A stretch of 6,769 nt of DNA from an uncultured Clostridia bacterium (GTDB lineage: Bacteria > Bacillota > Clostridia > Christensenellales > UBA1242): assembly GCA_946615295.1 (NCBI GenBank), contig CAMOHL010000041.1, forward strand, positions 1-6,769. Direction: 5' to 3'. The notes under the pieces were generated by a model. It had not been told where the DNA came from and did no database searches. It worked only from the letters and a program-made list of their open reading frames with translations. The translations under genes were made by a program, and so were the position numbers. This document shows, piece by piece, positions 5,962-6,769 of this stretch. Position 1 is the stretch's first letter. Each line of letters opens with the position of its first letter.

Positions 5962-6769
5962 TTATTCTCCGTCATCTTCAAACATATCGTCAAGACTAAC
6001 TGTCATATCAACTTCTGGAACTTCTTCTGTTTTTTCTTGATTTTCTTTCAACATTGCAGAATTGCTCTTTACATCAATTCTAGTCTTTGTCAATCTTGCA
6101 GCAAGTCTAACATTTTGACCACTCTTTCCAATTGCAAGTGATAGTTTGTCATCAGCAACAACAGCAAGTGCTCTGCCATCTTCTATCATAGTAACCGATT
6201 CAACTGGTGCTGGACTGAGAGCTCTTCCAATAAATTCTGGCAAATCTTCACAATATTCTATGATATCAATCTTTTCTCCATTGAGTTCTGTAATGATGGT
6301 GTTTATTCTTATTCCCTTATCACCAACACAAGCACCAATTGGGTCAAGATTTGGATTTGCTGTTGAAACTGCAATCTTTGTTCTATATCCAGCTTCTCTA
6401 GAAATTGAATTTATAACAACTTCTCCGTTTGCAATTTCTGGAATTTCAAGCTCAAACAACTTTTTAATAAAACCAGTGTTTGCTCTTGACACTTGAAGCA
6501 TTGGACCCTTTATTCCTTCCTTAATCTTTTTTACATAAACCTTTAATCTTTGGTTTACATAATATTTTTCTCCAGGAATTTGATCGTTTTGTCCCATAAC
6601 TGCTTCTATTTGATTTGTTCCCAATTCAACAAAAACATTGTTTCCATCTATTCTGTTTACAATAGTTGTTACAAGTTCATCTTCCTTTTCGCTGATTTCA
6701 CTGATTGTCAATTCTCTTTCAACTTCTCTTAACTTTTGCATAACAACTTGTTTTGCTGTTTGAACTGCA
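5962..6769 (-). CDS. nusA: Transcription termination/antitermination factor NusA, 5' end beyond window
   Basis: NusA binds RNA polymerase and nascent RNA and modulates pausing, termination and antitermination. The reading frame runs off the right edge, so the first part of the N-terminal polymerase-binding domain is missing; an ATG at 6741 is internal, because the frame continues upstream with AVQTAKQVV, typical of the end of that domain. Then follow an S1 domain (about 6690-6520, EDELVTTIVNRIDGNNVFVEL), KH1 with REAGYRTKIAV and DPIGACVGDKGIRI, KH2 with AIGKSGQNVRLAARLT, and a short acidic tail ending MFEDDGE. About 268 codons are visible, consistent with a family length near 350-400. In KH2 the usual LTGW reads LTKT, a small departure. 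It ends with tandem TAA TAA, and its last codons (GAC GGA GAA) carry the likely ribosome binding site of ylxR. Identification is very secure. Confidence 0.97.
   Translation of the reverse strand, partial: AVQTAKQVVMQKLREVERELTISEISEKEDELVTTIVNRIDGNNVFVELGTNQIEAVMGQNDQIPGEKYYVNQRLKVYVKKIKEGIKGPMLQVSRANTGFIKKLFELEIPEIANGEVVINSISREAGYRTKIAVSTANPNLDPIGACVGDKGIRINTIITELNGEKIDIIEYCEDLPEFIGRALSPAPVESVTMIEDGRALAVVADDKLSLAIGKSGQNVRLAARLTKTRIDVKSNSAMLKENQEKTEEVPEVDMTVSLDDMFEDDGE
5966..5970 (-). promoter_or_regulatory. Probable ribosome binding site of ylxR
   Basis: GGAGA overlaps the last nusA codons and stop and lies 11 bases before ATG 5954. The long spacing leaves the ylxR start somewhat open, but no better site precedes ATG 5975. 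Confidence 0.5.

Noticed and set aside
6739..6741. ATG at 6741 as the nusA start
   Set aside because: The frame stays open upstream to the window edge with AVQTAKQVV, typical of the NusA N-terminal domain, so this Met is internal.

Overview
This window is a segment of a conserved bacterial translation and RNA-processing operon, read entirely from the minus strand. In transcription order (right to left) it holds: nusA (its 5' end lies beyond the right edge), ylxR/rnpM, infB (IF2), rbfA, a DHH/DHHA1 phosphoesterase of the NrnA family, truB, an endonuclease IV-like TIM-barrel protein, and the first 74 codons of efp (EF-P), cut by the left edge. Coding density is close to total. The largest gap between genes is about 10 bases, so there is no room for a separate promoter or terminator, and no RNA gene, mobile element or CRISPR array was seen.

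The DNA is strongly A+T-rich, with AGA as the dominant Arg codon. The order nusA-ylxR-infB-rbfA-nrnA-truB is the one known from low-GC Gram-positive bacteria (Bacillota/Clostridia-like). TGA is a genuine stop (infB ends with TGA inside ATGA) and Trp is TGG, so this is the standard bacterial code and not the Mycoplasma code. A Clostridia-like or uncultured gut Bacillota lineage is the best inference; no species can be named. Compared with the classic locus, ylxQ is absent between ylxR and infB. truB is followed by the TIM-barrel gene and efp, where ribF is usual.

The genes act around making and running ribosomes. NusA controls transcription elongation and termination. YlxR/RnpM is an RNA-binding partner of RNase P. 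IF2 brings initiator tRNA to the ribosome. RbfA matures the 30S subunit. NrnA degrades nanoRNA and pAp. TruB makes pseudouridine 55 in tRNA. EF-P relieves stalls at polyproline. The endonuclease IV-like protein is the one DNA-repair-type member.

Translation looks tightly coupled. Ribosome binding sites are embedded in the last codons of the upstream gene at nearly every junction, and three junctions in a row share an 8-base overlap. The strongest anomaly is in EF-P: the tip loop that is normally PGKG (or SGRN in the rhamnosylated type) reads CQPRL, with arginine where the modified lysine usually sits. I found no evidence of an entirely new multi-gene system. The items worth a second look are sequence departures inside otherwise core genes.
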